Below are positions 42,414 to 53,443 of a stretch of DNA of 64,000 bases, piece after piece. The notes under the pieces are model-generated. The model saw nothing but the letters and a program-made list of their open reading frames with translations, had not been told where the DNA came from and searched no databases. Source of the DNA: Nannochloropsis salina CCMP1776. Taxonomy: Eukaryota; Sar; Eustigmatophyceae; Eustigmatales; Monodopsidaceae. Numbering within the stretch: the stretch's first letter is position 1; every line of letters starts with the position of its first letter. The position numbers and the translations under genes are program-made. Location: contig SDOX01000009.1 of the NCBI GenBank assembly GCA_004565275.1, forward strand, positions 644,007-708,006, written 5' to 3'.

Positions 42414-44969
42414 TCAGCCCAGCAAACCTAAATCCTCACACCCATCCCTCCCGTCTACAACACTGCCTCCCCCAAACTCTTTCCTCAACCCAATCAAAAA
42501 CTCCTTGAGGGAACACCGCGCCTGGGACAGGTCTCTCACCACTACTGTCACTTCCAGCCCCCGTACAGTCCAGGCCATGACTGCGCTCCCTTTCCTTCCC
42601 CATTGCCAGGCTTGCTTACTTCCTTTCCGGACAGGGTCGAAGAGACCAAGACATCGAACGGGAGGCCGGGGGGCACTCGGGGTGAGGTGTAAGCTTCCAT
42701 GCTCCTAAGCGACCGCGGGTACAAGGACAGATAGGCAGGCGGCGACCATGGGCAGGGACAAAAGGGTGGGAAAATGACAAAATGTGAGGCGAGAGGAACG
42801 AAACCGTTCATCCTTCCCAATAGAGAAGCGTCTCCCGTACGAAAGAAGCGGCGCATTCAGCCGCAGATACGCGGCAGAAGATCTTGATTCCAAAATTCAC
42901 AGCAGGGCATGACAGGTGGCAATCCTCTCCCACTTACATCCAATTCCTCTTCCGGCCAACGGACGCGCGGTCGCACCGACCGGTTCCACAGGGCGAGGAT
43001 GCCAGACGCAGAGACGTAGTGCGCGTGCAGGACGTTTTTCTCCTGAAGCATGGAGGGAGTCACGCGCGCAGTGCTCATTTCGGCGCCTGCGTGGCTATTG
43101 CCTAAGTGTCGCCCTATGGCGCCCGCTGCCACCGGTCCAAAGGTGCACCAGATAGGGATACCGGCCAGGTTTACAGCCCATGGCCTACGTGACCCCAAGA
43201 GACAAGCCCGACCAGGCAGTGAAGCCGGGAGGAAGAGAAGGAGTCATGGGGGAGGATGGGTTCAGCTAGAGCGACCACCGCCATTGCTCACTCAAGGATT
43301 CCTTTCGTCCCTCTCCACTCACGGACCCCTTCCCTGCCTCTCTCCCTCAGTAATTCGCCCCTCTTCTTCAGATGGTTCCTCCCTCGACCTACCATTGCTG
43401 GAAGGCAGGCAAGCCTGCGTTGTACCCGCCCACTAAGGAAGAGAGGAGGACATTCCCCTCCTTGTATACCTGCACACGCGCCCCTGTAAGCAAAGCGCCC
43501 ATCACAAAGGGCTTGATCAGGCAAGACCGTGCCAGGCAGGTCAAACAGCCACCAAAGCCACATGTAGAGCAGCAAATGCCGAGAACTTGCCGCGCAGGCG
43601 CGGCCGCTGCGAAATGCGGGTGCCCCCACAAATGGTCTTGGTCCATAAATTGGACGATAGCCTCGACGGCTTCTGGATGGAAATAACCTCCGTGGCTCCA
43701 CATGGCGCTCACACGTTCATCCAATGGCATTGCCTCCAGCCCCCTTCCTCCGGGACCTTCCTCTGTTCGACGCGCGTCCAGAAAGGCCGAGAGCTCGGTC
43801 CAAGTCGGCGACAAGGGGATCTGGGTGTCCGTAACAGGAGATCTAAAATTCGAGTACACCCACTCGGACGGTAAATACGAGGTGTCCTTGACGGCCTCTC
43901 GCAGCGCGCTCTCTGGGGCGTCGGGGGGGGATGGGATGTGTTTGCGTGTAGTAATGTAGTCGATGAAGAAAGAGAGGTGGTGCCCGCGGGTTGCGCGCCG
44001 GTGCCGGGCGTAGGAGCGTCCCGACGGGGACACGAAGGAGCCATCAGGTAGGCATATAGAGAGGATTTGGTAGGACATTTTGTCGAGGAGCTGCTGACTT
44101 TTGGCGCGAAACGTCTCGGAATGGGTGTAGTCTACGAGGTTGAGGAGGCTGGCTATGGTAAAAGGGTAGTACACGGGCGAGAGAAACTCTGCCAAACCTG
44201 AGAAATGCTCATAGGTTAGAAAAACTCACGTTGCTGTCGGCAATCTTACTTGTTTGTGGCTTTCACGTAAACTTTACGCGTAGAAATGGAAGGGGAAGTG
44301 GGAAGCTAAGTACCTATGGAGAGCTTTAAGTCCAAGAAGGCATCGAGCCGGTTCCGGAGAACGGATGGAATAGGGAGACCGAGGAACTCTCGAAGAAGCA
44401 ACTCTGAAGATTGAGACATGATAATATGGTTTTCGGTCCAAAAGACCTATGTATACAAGTGTGCACAGATGAGGAGGGCGGAGCAACATCAAGAAAAGAA
44501 AGGTCTTCACGGTGAGACCATAGAGAGAAAAGTAAGACAGGACAGCACGACGCGACGAAAATGATCGTGCGTGAGCTGATTGGTGCATGCTCGTACAGAA
44601 TGATGACAACGACGGGCGAGTTTTTAGACGCGGAGGGGACAAAGCTCACAATCCATGCGATGACAACCTACCTGACTGGTCTCATGCATCGTCCCGTGGT
44701 ACCAGAAGCGATAGTGCTTCATAATGGCTCGTGCTAATCCCTTTTCATCGCCCTGGATGATACTGTGGAAGTGGATGACCGCTGAGGCGGAGTGTTGAGG
44801 TGGAAATCGTGAAGGACCTTAGAGCTTACCGGCGGAGGCGGACGACAAGTACCATGTCCGATGTCTCATGTAAGGGCAGCACCCCCTGAAGTATAGGATT
44901 GGCCAGAAGCTTTTGCTCATCTTCTTGGGAAAGCTCTTCCGTGAACGATGGTGTTGCGGCGGTGTCCAT
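42414..44969 (-). CDS. Six-exon protein resembling alpha/alpha-toroid (glycosidase/lyase-like) family; function unknown
   Basis: I do not recognise a named family with confidence. Minus-strand exons: 44781..44672 (IHFHSIIQGDEKGLARAIM, HYRFWYHGTMHE), 44401..44314 (LLREFLGLPIPSVLRNRLD), 44197..43393 (AEFLSPVYYPFTIASLLNL...), 43184..42938 (PWAVNLAGIPIWCTFG) and 42704..42414 (MAWTVRGLEVTVVVRDLSQ, ending TGA). These join in consistent phase. A first exon 44969..44830 with its own ATG (MDTAATPSFTEELSQEDEQK) has a GTAAGC donor but its phase is off by one with the next exon, so the start is unresolved; an internal ATG in another frame of that exon would fit the phase. The motif EFLSPVYY followed by LLNLVDY and a stretch of helices resembles bacterial and fungal alpha/alpha-toroid carbohydrate-active proteins, and GRSYARHRR resembles their active-site loops. 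Assignment is tentative. Confidence 0.55.
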
Positions 44970-45452
44970 TTAATGTTGCGACGGTGCAGCAACAGGACAG
45001 ATACCGTGGTAGGGCGGCACCAGCATAAATAGAAAGCCTGCAGCCAAAAAATACGCGGGACGACGGTAAGATTCAGTAGACAATTGCCAATAAATTGCAA
45101 AGGCGATATTGTGCAAATATTGAAGAGGGAGGAGAGCACTTTATCGTGTACGGTAAGGCGCTCGCTGCCAATGTCGAATGCATGTAATGCTTGTTAGTTA
45201 GAGGAAACGGCTGGGGAGCATTGGCGACATGTATTGGTTTTTGGGGAGGAAGGAAAAAATATTACCAAGACGCTCAACACCAAATGTACTTTGCCCGCTA
45301 CAGAAAATCTTCCATTCGATATTTTACAAAAGTTCATCGGTTTGAAGCCAAAATGAATCGACTAGCACGAGCATAATAACCCTTCAACTCCTCGGTATTA
45401 CGAACCTATCACCGGCAGCCTCCCTACAGCAGCAGCCATTCATTGGACTGGT
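44970..45452. other. Divergent intergenic region upstream of the FHIT-like gene
   Basis: 483 bp between two divergent starts, AT-rich in its middle (45060-45380). Expected to hold both promoters. No gene seen. Confidence 0.45.
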
Positions 45453-46205
45453 ATGTCACTGCCTTATTCAGCCGTGCTTCTTCGACGTTGCCAGAATAAA
45501 CGCAGAATTACTGTCACAGCTGTTGCCGCAACCGCCGTATTTGGCCTTCCGACCGTCGCGTCCTTTGCATTTGCCTCCCTGCACGTAGGACAGTACCAGC
45601 ACCTTCCCAACCCCATTCCTCGCGTGTTATCCCCCATGTCCTCCACGGCTATTGGCTGCAATGATCACCCTGCCCCTCTCTCGTCTGCTTTAGCACCTCC
45701 CCCTCTGCCCTCCCCTCTTCTCTTCGGCCCCTACGAAATCACGCCCGATCAGGTTTTTTTCCAATCTCACCACTCCATGGCAATCGTGAATTTGAAGCCT
45801 CTGGTCCCATGCCACGTCCTCATCTTACCTTACCGAGTAGTAGAGCGGTTCTCGGACCTGAGGCCCGAGGAAGTGAGTGACTTGTACCGGGCAGTGCATG
45901 AAATAGGCCCTGTGCTGCAGACATATCAGAAGAAGCAAGGCTTGACCATCTCCATGCAAGACGGGAAGGCGGCCGGGCAAACGGTGCCGCACGTGCACGT
46001 GCACGTTCTCCCGCGTCTGGAGGGTGATTTCACGCCCAACGATAAAGTATACGAGGAGCTGGAGGCAGTGCATCTGAAGAAGCACTTCGACCTGGACGTG
46101 GAACGGCGGCCTCGGACGCAGGCAGAAATGGCAGCGGAGGCCTTAGAACTCCGAAAACTCTTTCCACACCGACAAGGCCGTGCAGAGGGAAAGGAAGGGG
46201 TCTGA
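45453..46205 (+). CDS. FHIT-type HIT hydrolase (bis(5'-adenosyl)-triphosphatase)
   Basis: FHIT proteins hydrolyse Ap3A to AMP and ADP. The single-exon 250-aa frame carries the family landmarks in order: ITPDQVFFQSHHSMAIVNLK, PGH-like PLVPCHVLILPYR, DLRPEEVSDL, then the catalytic triad region GQTVPHVHVHVLPR with its H-x-H-x-H, followed by GDFTPNDKVYEELE and EMAAEALELRKLF. Catalytic His is the middle of HVHVHV by family knowledge. An extra ~85 residues precede the core. They begin with basic and hydrophobic residues (LLRRCQNKRRITVTAVAATA) and contain VASFAFASLHVG, which could be an organelle-targeting sequence, perhaps a stramenopile plastid type with an ASAF-like site. Targeting is inference; the enzymatic class is firm. 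Confidence 0.9.
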   Translation: MSLPYSAVLLRRCQNKRRITVTAVAATAVFGLPTVASFAFASLHVGQYQHLPNPIPRVLSPMSSTAIGCNDHPAPLSSALAPPPLPSPLLFGPYEITPDQVFFQSHHSMAIVNLKPLVPCHVLILPYRVVERFSDLRPEEVSDLYRAVHEIGPVLQTYQKKQGLTISMQDGKAAGQTVPHVHVHVLPRLEGDFTPNDKVYEELEAVHLKKHFDLDVERRPRTQAEMAAEALELRKLFPHRQGRAEGKEGV

Positions 46206-46447
46206 GACGGTATGAAGGAAAGGTCGCGAAAGAAAAATGTCACCAAGACAACTGAGCCGTGTCGTACCCATGACAGGCATCGGCCTAATCTTGACGCGGT
46301 TGCTATCATCAGCTATCCTGTTGATATCGTTAGAATTTCTTTTCCCTGGCGACGGTCAGTCCATGCATTCACATGGCCGCACAGACGAGCTTCACCCGCC
46401 TTCTCAGTCCACGTGGCTTCCACACGCTCCCATCCATACCCCTGGGT

Positions 46448-47642
46448 CTATACCGTCATGATCTCCTTCTTCTTTTTCTCCAGAGCCTCCCCGACCCTCT
46501 TGACCCACTCCTCCGTCATGCTTTCGATCAACTTGGAGCTCCTGCGGACGTCGTCCTCCCCCACGCCCTCCTTCCCTTCCCCTTTCAACCGGTCCATACC
46601 CTCCCGCCGAATCTTCCGAAGGTTTTGCCGGGCCGTCTCCGTGCATTGACTCACCAGCTTCACGTATCCTTGCCGCATTTCCGCGGACGGTTTGGGCAGT
46701 GGGACATTCACCACGTTTCCGTCCACACGGGGATTCAGCTCGAGCTTGCTGGCTTGGACCGCTTCGTGGACCGGATGGAGGATGTCCGGGTCGTAGACAT
46801 GGATGACAGCCAGCGTCGGGCTCTTGATCGTGACCTGAGCAACGTCGGAGAGAGGCGTCGCTTTTCCATAGGCTTGCACGTAGAGGTGGTCAAACATCCC
46901 CGCGTCCGGCCGTCCCCCGCGCACTCCCGAGAACTCTTTTTCCAAACCCCGCAGCACCCGCTCCATTTTCGATTGCAGCTTGTCCAGGTCGACCAAGGGC
47001 TGTTCGTTATGTGTCACGCCGCCGATGGAGGGAGCGTGGTGGTGGTGCGGTGCAGTGTGGCGTGACGGTGCGGCCGTCCCCGAGCCGGACCCAGAGCCGC
47101 CAGCATTGGCGCTGCCTTTTCGTCGGTCTGGTTGTGTGGGGTTAATAGAAATGGGTACAACAGAGAGGTGGAAAAGGCGCGCGCGAACAAAGAGATATAC
47201 AGTAAAGACTTCGACCCGAAGGGAAGCCTTCATTGGACATTAAGGGGGGGGGAGGTTATGGTAAGGACGACGGAGCTCTGAATTCCCATCCCTCGTTCGC
47301 CCTTTTTACGGACACGCATGCAATCCTTTGGTCCTCAACACGACGGTAAACTTAAATAGCATGTTATGTCGACGTCATTTTAATACTCTCAGTCCTGGGA
47401 AAGCGCTGGCAGATACCCACAGCACAGTGCTCCCTTCGTCTACCTTTTTTGCTGAAGTTACGGACGGCTTGTGATGGTAGCCCCGATATGACAGGTGGAA
47501 GAAGAGATAGAGCCCTGCTAATACAATTGCTTTGCCCTCCGAATGCCCTGACTAATGCTGGGTTCATGATGCTCCTGGTTCTAGGGGAAGGCAGCCTTCT
47601 ACAGAGGTGCCGCGTGCAAATACCACTTGAAAACGATGACAT
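46448..47642 (-). CDS. Mitochondrial ribosome recycling factor
   Basis: Releases ribosomes from mRNA after termination together with an elongation factor G. Exon 1 (47642..47444) encodes a 66-residue Arg/Ser-rich presequence (MSSFSSGICTRHLCRRLPSP ... AVRNFSKK) with no acidic residues, typical of mitochondrial import. GTAGAC at 47443 splices to AG at 47129-47128, and the split GAC codon is restored. Exon 2 (47127..46448) holds a His/Gly-rich linker, then the RRF domain: LQSKMERVLRGLEKEFSGVR, GRPDAGMFDHLYVQAYG, TPLSDVAQVTIKSP, DPDILHPVHEAVQASKLELN, PLPKPSAEMRQGYVKLV, NLRKIRREGMDRLK and the C-terminal ALEKKKKEIM. The anti-SD-type pattern of the two helical arms is intact. About 290 aa. Its start is divergent from the ZRANB3-like gene 460 bp away. 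Confidence 0.92.
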
Positions 47643-48102
47643 GAGACGTTCAAATGCCCTTTTCGCTGGCTGATGTAGCCAAAAGTTTCTCGAAAGAAGA
47701 CTGTGGACGGGAAGGGCGTGCTTGGACAGAGATGAGGTAATAAGACCTGTTTCAGGGGCGACCTCTCTGGTGACTCCGCTACTCGCCAGCCGGTGATAAA
47801 TGATGCGTTTGCAGCGTCGCTAAAAAAAAAAGGAAAATGGGGCTGATAACCACGATATCAAGATCGATGCATAAGCACAATTCACAATCCTGGCTGTTTT
47901 TATAAATCTTGTCGTGTCAGTGGTCTCTAGTCGTTGCATGTACCCAGTTTTTCGTCATTCAACCTCCCCTGCTTGCTTCCCTCTTAATCAGTTTACTTTC
48001 CGAGCAAGGGACATGCCGCCTCGTGCTAGCCCATAAATGTCACAGCAAAGACGCTCTGTGGCTCCCGTTTTTCGAGAATCACGACTTCGGTAGGCCTTCA
48101 TC
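47643..48102. other. Divergent intergenic region RRF / ZRANB3-like
   Basis: 460 bp shared upstream region. Contains ttttataaatc at about 47897, a possible TATA element for the + strand gene, and an A9-type run near 47822. No gene seen. Confidence 0.5.
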
Positions 48103-51100
48103 ATGTCCGTACCACCTGCGTCGGGCGGAGAGCCCAACTCGGACGCGTTTCGCTCCAGCTTGTTGAGTGATCAATTCTACCGACGGCTTATGCCCTTCCA
48201 ACGAGATGGCATTGCTTTTGGAATCAAAGCTCAAGGCCGCGTGCTGCTGGCTGATGAAATGGGCCTGGGAAAAACGCTTCAAGCGATCGGGATCATGCTT
48301 CATTTCCACATGGACTTTCCGGCTCTAGTGGTCTTGCCTTCTTCTGTTAAATTCAGCTGGGCGAACGAATTGGAGCGATGGACAAAACTCAACCCCAAGA
48401 GGATCAAAATGGTGCGGTCTCGTGCGGACGTGGAGGCCTTACGCGACGCGGACGTGGTGCTTGTGACCTACGGCATGCTCTCTGCGACCGCGCCTGTGGT
48501 GGAAGCGTTACAGAGGGCCCGGCCCCAGGTCGTCGTATTGGACGAGTCGCACTCCATCAAGAACCAGAACTCGCTACGAAATCAGCTGCTGTCGCCGATC
48601 TTAAAGCAGGTGAATCTTCTGCTTTAATTATACTTCACTTGGTCTTGAGGCGATAATCTCGGCGCGCTGGGGAAGGAAATGGAGGGATAGCATGCGCTTC
48701 GATTCCTACTCACCTTTTCTTCTTTCAATCCACTCCCCTTCCCTCCCTCTGCTCTTCAGGCCAAGCGTGTCATCCTTCTTTCAGGCACGCCCGCCTTAGC
48801 GCGACCTGTGGAGCTTTACCCTCAGCTCTCTGCCATCGCCCCTTCTCTCTTCGGGACCTACCTAGAGTACGCCCGCCGGTTCTGCAACGCCCACCAGGGA
48901 CGCTTTGGGTGGGACGTCAGCGGTGCCTCCAACGTGGCAGAATTGCACGTCATGCTTCAGGTGAGTGACGTGTCATTACTTGGTCGGCCACGGCTGGGGC
49001 GCTTTTCCCCTTCCAGGTTCCTCCGTGTCGGCTTGGCTTTCTGGGAACCCCCTCGGCGAGCCCTCGCCACGGTCAAAGGGGTCGTTCAACGAGCCGGGCG
49101 GCGCAGCGATCGGAGTAACGAGTGTCCTTTCCTTTCTCTGTGCAGTGTCTATTGATATTCAGGGTCTCGTGGAGGTGTCAGGGTTGGGTCTGGACCTCGT
49201 TGTTCTTTCCACTCCTTCCTTCCCCCCTTCCCCCCTCCCTCCCTCCCTCCCTCCCTCCCTCCTCCCCTCCCAGCGTGTCATGATCCGTCGCCTCAAAAGC
49301 GAGGTGCTGACGGAGTTGCCCCGCAAAGTTCGGCAACGCGTGCGTGTGGAGATAGGGGCCGGGAAGCAGAAGGAGCTCCAGGCGTGCATGCAGCGACTGC
49401 AGGCGGTCAAAACGGCGACGATATCTGCCCTTCTGGGGGGGACCGAAGGGGAAGGGGAAGGGGGGGCTGAAGAAGAGGATGGGTTGCGGGGAAGCAGCTT
49501 GGACGCAGCCCGTCTCCTGCAGGAAGGCTGTCGTCTGACGGGGGAGGCCAAAGTGCCCGGGGTGCAAGAGTGGCTCGGGGATTGGTGGGAGGGCAGTGGG
49601 GGCGCGAACGGCACGGCCAAGATCCTCGTCTTTGCGCACTACCGGCTGGTCTTGGACGCGCTGGAGAGCTGGGTTGTTCGACTGACAGGAAAGGGAGGGA
49701 AAGGAGGAGGCAGCGGAGGCGGCGGCCCCCAGTATATCCGCATTGACGGTCGCACTCCCCCCCCGGAGCGGGCCTTGCTGGTGACCCGGTTCCAGTCCGA
49801 CCCGCGCTGCCGGTTTGCTTTCTTGTCCTTGACGGCGGCCGGGCAAGGGATCACGTTGACGGCCGCAGAGCATGTGGTCTTTGCCGAGTTGTGTTGGACT
49901 CCCGGGGTGCTGCTGCAGGCGGAGGATCGGGCGCACCGGATTGGGCAGACGAGGTCCGTGAACATCACGTACCTCGTAGCAGGGGGAGGGCGGGGGGGAG
50001 GGCGGGAGGTAGGGGGCACGGATGGCTTGGTGTGGGGGGTAGTGGGGAGGAAGACGAGAATTTTGGGGCAGACGTTGGATGGGCAGGTGGGAGAGGGGAT
50101 GGGGGCGGTGCTCGTGCGGGGACGGAGGGAGGGAGGCACCGGGGGGAAAACGGGGGAGGAGGAGCTCCAAGATTTCTTCGCAGGAGAGATGGAAGCGGTC
50201 CGGGACGCATGGGAAGAGGAAAGCGAGAGAGGCGAGAGGAGGGAGGGAAAAAGCAAGCGCGCTTTCCCCAGGGGAGACGTGCGCGGGTTCTTTGTCAAGC
50301 CAGACGTGGGGAGGAAGCATGCGGGGGGGGGGGGAGGAGGAGGAGGGAGGGAGGGGGAAAAGAGGGCATGGTCCACCGCTGCAACCACGCAGTCTGGAAG
50401 GGGCGTCTTCAAGGGCCAGACCGAGTTCTGGAAAAAAGCACGAAGAGGTTGGCAAGGAGGGTGGGACCGCAACCAGGGCGGTCGTGGTGATCGATGTGGA
50501 CGGAGAAGACGGCAGGAAAGACCCAGAAGAGGAAGGGGAGAAATCGACGGGAAGGAGCCGCTGCGGCGTGGTGTATGTGGAGACTGCCTTGGGGTCCGAA
50601 GGGAGGGTTGGGGACGGTGGCCACAGTCCTCGCCCGGAGCCGAGGAGGGCGCACATGGTAGACTTGGAGCCGCTCGCCTGCCCCTCTGCCGCTTCCTCCT
50701 CCCCTTTGGCTTTCCCCGCTTCCGCCTCCTCGTCCTCTCCGGACCCTGCCTCCACTTCCCTCCCCTGTGGCTCCCTACAACCCTCCATCTCCACCCACAC
50801 TGACCCGCCCGTAGCGTCGTCCACCAGGCTCGCTTCTCGTCCCCCCCGGGGCCCTCCCTCCCGTCAAGACCTGGTCTGGAGTTGCCAAGCCTGCACGTTT
50901 TTGAACCGATTCCCCCCGCACCCCTTTCCTGCCTCCCTCCCTCGATCTCCCGCTTCTCTTTATCTCCTGAGGGCCTCTGGAGGCGTCGCTTGTGGATCTG
51001 AGAAGGGCCATTCTTCGCTGCTTTGTCGCATGTGTGCCACACCCGCCCCGACGGCCCTGGCCGAGACATTGGGCCGAGAAGACGCGATGTCAAAGGAAAA

Positions 51101-52928
51101 GAAGGACGAAGTCGAGTCCGTTGGTGGAATCGCGCGACATGATGGGGAGGGAAGGCAGCAAGAGGCAGAGGAGGAGGAGGAGGATGGGGTATTGGTGGTT
51201 GGACAAGAGGAGGGTCGGATCCGGGGCATGTCGCGAGGGCAGGGCACTCGACAGCCGACGCAGCGCCCCCCCCTGCAGGAAGAGGGGGGATGGAATAGAG
51301 GCAGGAGGGCCGGTGTGTCGGGGAGCCGGGAGGAGAAGAAAGGGGAAGGGCGAAAGAGGGAGGCGCCCACCGGCTTCGGCGAAAGGGCACCTAGAGCCAG
51401 CGTCCGGTTCCCCAGGTCGAGGGGGGGATTCAGGGAAGATGGGAGCGGAGAGAGCGCGTGGGAACGATTGAAAGTCAGGGTAGGGATTACAGACGATAGA
51501 CGGGGAGGAGAAGAAGGGGAGGCGGAGGGAGGAAGAAGGGGCATAGGCATGTCTTTCGCGGTGTCTGCAAACACAGAGCGGGTCCGGGTGGCCTATGGAC
51601 CAGCTGGAGGGGGAGAGGGAAGGCGGGGGGCTGGAACCGTGAATTTCAGCATGGAAGAATTTTATGCGTTGGTGGATGGACAGAGACTTGAACTCGTGAA
51701 CACGCCATTTGAGGGGCTCGGGCCCCTCCTTGAGCTCGACGGGAGCGAGGCCGCGGCGGCCACCTCGCCTTTCTCCCTGTGCCTGCAGGTGCTGCTGGGG
51801 TGCGAAGCCTTCGTGCAGCAGTGGGCGGACTTGAGGGGGTGGGAAAGGAAGCTGCTCGCAGAGGCGGAGCAATTGCAGCTGCCTTTGGCGCAATCACTTC
51901 GGAAAGAGATTGGGAAGATATGGTGCAAAGGGGAAGGAGCCGTGGAGGGCGGGACGGAGGGTCAAGGAGGCGAGAGGGGGGAGGAGAGGAAAAAGCCATG
52001 TTTCGAGCGGTACGTCAAGTATCCAGCGCTGGGAAATGGCCCCTCAAGGACCAAGGTTATTCCACCTTATGTTCCGCATGCCTTCGCACCACGAGCCAAC
52101 GTCCCCACCCATGCAAGCTGGGCCCCTGCACCCACTGAAAAATGCCCAGTCCCCACCAACGCCGAGACCAGCACCTGTAACAGTGCCAGCAGTGGGATGG
52201 AGACGGATAGTGTGAGGACAGCGGGGAACAATGGCATGGAGGGAATCCACATATCCCCGCATGGCGCGATTTCACCCCCAGGCTCGACCCCTGCGTCTTC
52301 GATCCCTTTGCTGTGCAGCTTCTGCAAACGCTCCATCTCGGATCCCTCCCTCCTTCGTGACCACACCCTCCGCCTTTCCATGGCACATCACAGCCAGAGC
52401 TTTACCTCCATCACCACCGCTGGGGGCCGCGACCGAGTGGACCGGATCGGTAGCGGCCCTCGGCAGCCCTACTGCTCCTATGCGTGCGGACAAGAAATTC
52501 TTCTGCGAGCCGGCTCCTCTTCGCTCATACGACGGCAACTTTTTGCTTTGGAACGAGGGGTCTGTCAACTCTGTGGCTGCGACTGCCACGCGTTGTTCCA
52601 GCAAGTAAAAAGCTTGCCCCCCCCTGAGCGTGTGCAGCTTTTCATGCGTCTCGAACACGCTTTCACATGTCTGGACAAGGCGGCCATTACGGATCCTCGC
52701 GAGGGACACTTTTGGCAGGTCGATCACGTCTTACCCGTCGTGGAAGGGGGAGGAGCCTGCGGGTTGGAGAATCTACGTACCTTGTGCACCCCCTGCCATG
52801 CCCGAGAAACCACGCGTTTACGGATGCGATTGAGAGAGGGGAGGAACCAGGAGGCGGCCAAAGGCACCCGAGACATCCGGTGTTTTGCGCGGAACGCGGA
52901 AGGAAAGAAAGCATGTGGGAGGCTTTGA
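48103..52928 (+). CDS. ZRANB3-like SNF2 annealing helicase with NZF and HNH domains
   Basis: ZRANB3 is a PCNA- and polyubiquitin-binding translocase that remodels stalled forks and carries an HNH structure-specific nuclease. Exons 48103..48609, 48760..48960 and 49274 onward join in phase 0. Exon 1 has ATP-binding DEMGLGKTLQ and DESHSIKNQNS; exon 2 VILLSGTPALARPVELYPQL; exon 3 RVMIRRLKSEVLTELP, FAHYRLVLDAL, TAAGQGITLTAAEHVVFAEL and motif VI QAEDRAHRIGQTRSV. Further on, VWSCQACTFLN ... LLCRMC is an NZF-type zinc finger with an unusually long loop. The C-terminus is an HNH domain: GVCQLCGCDCHALF, WQVDHVLPVVEGGG, LENLRTLCTPCHARET. The frame used for the helicase differs from that of the NZF-HNH half; the switch lies between ~50300 and 50500, around a run of 12 G, with no convincing intron. 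Intron 2 ends in a CCCT array. Expected length ~1,440 aa. Confidence 0.85.
49232..49264. repeat. (CCCT)n array in the pyrimidine tract of a ZRANB3-like intron
   Basis: CCCT units run up to ctcccctcccag|CGTGTC at 49273, directly before the acceptor of intron 2. Here the array is certainly intronic, because both flanking exons encode conserved SNF2 motifs in phase 0. Confidence 0.9.
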
Positions 52929-53443
52929 GCGTTGTTGCTGAAAGTGTGCGCAAAAAGGTAGCTGGGAACATTAGAAGCGAAGAACGAGAAAGTAGTAGGC
53001 TGGGCGTGTATGATAACTTGTGGCAACCAGGCCCTGTAAAAGTACCCTGTGACTCAACCCCCCCGCTGTCAAACGGGCTCTCCTTATCGTTCGACAGTCG
53101 TTATGTTGGGCTTACATACGCAGTGCTTTCGCTTACTTCGCTATTCTATGCAACGTCAGACAACGGTCACTCTCTTTGGCTCTTATTCCTGGGGGAATAC
53201 TTCTCCTTGAGCCTTGACTTACTGGTCTCTCACCCCCCTAATCACCATCTGAAAATATCTGTCACTGGGTGGTATGCAGCGCCTCTCCTTTCCGCACCGC
53301 TCGAAAACATCACGCCTGTCACCGCGAGTCACGCAGTGTCTCTCTTTTCCCTCTTCCATCTCTCCAGCCCGCCCCAAAACTACACAGCATTCACATTACT
53401 CACACAGTCACACACGCTCCCTTCTCCTTCCCTCGACTTTCCT
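52929..53443. other. Intergenic region between ZRANB3-like and DUF1995 3' ends
   Basis: Convergent 3' flanks, about 515 bp. The + strand open frame that spans it starts antisense-free but has no domain. No gene supported. Confidence 0.4.

Noticed and set aside
42007-42708. + strand open frame of 233 codons downstream of NUP50
   Set aside because: No domain or signal, and its second half is antisense to the last exon of the minus-strand gene, whose phase and sequence are better supported.
49178-51390. Minus-strand open frames of 548 and 583 codons opposite the ZRANB3-like gene
   Set aside because: Pro/Ser-rich mirror frames without domains, antisense to conserved SNF2 motifs.
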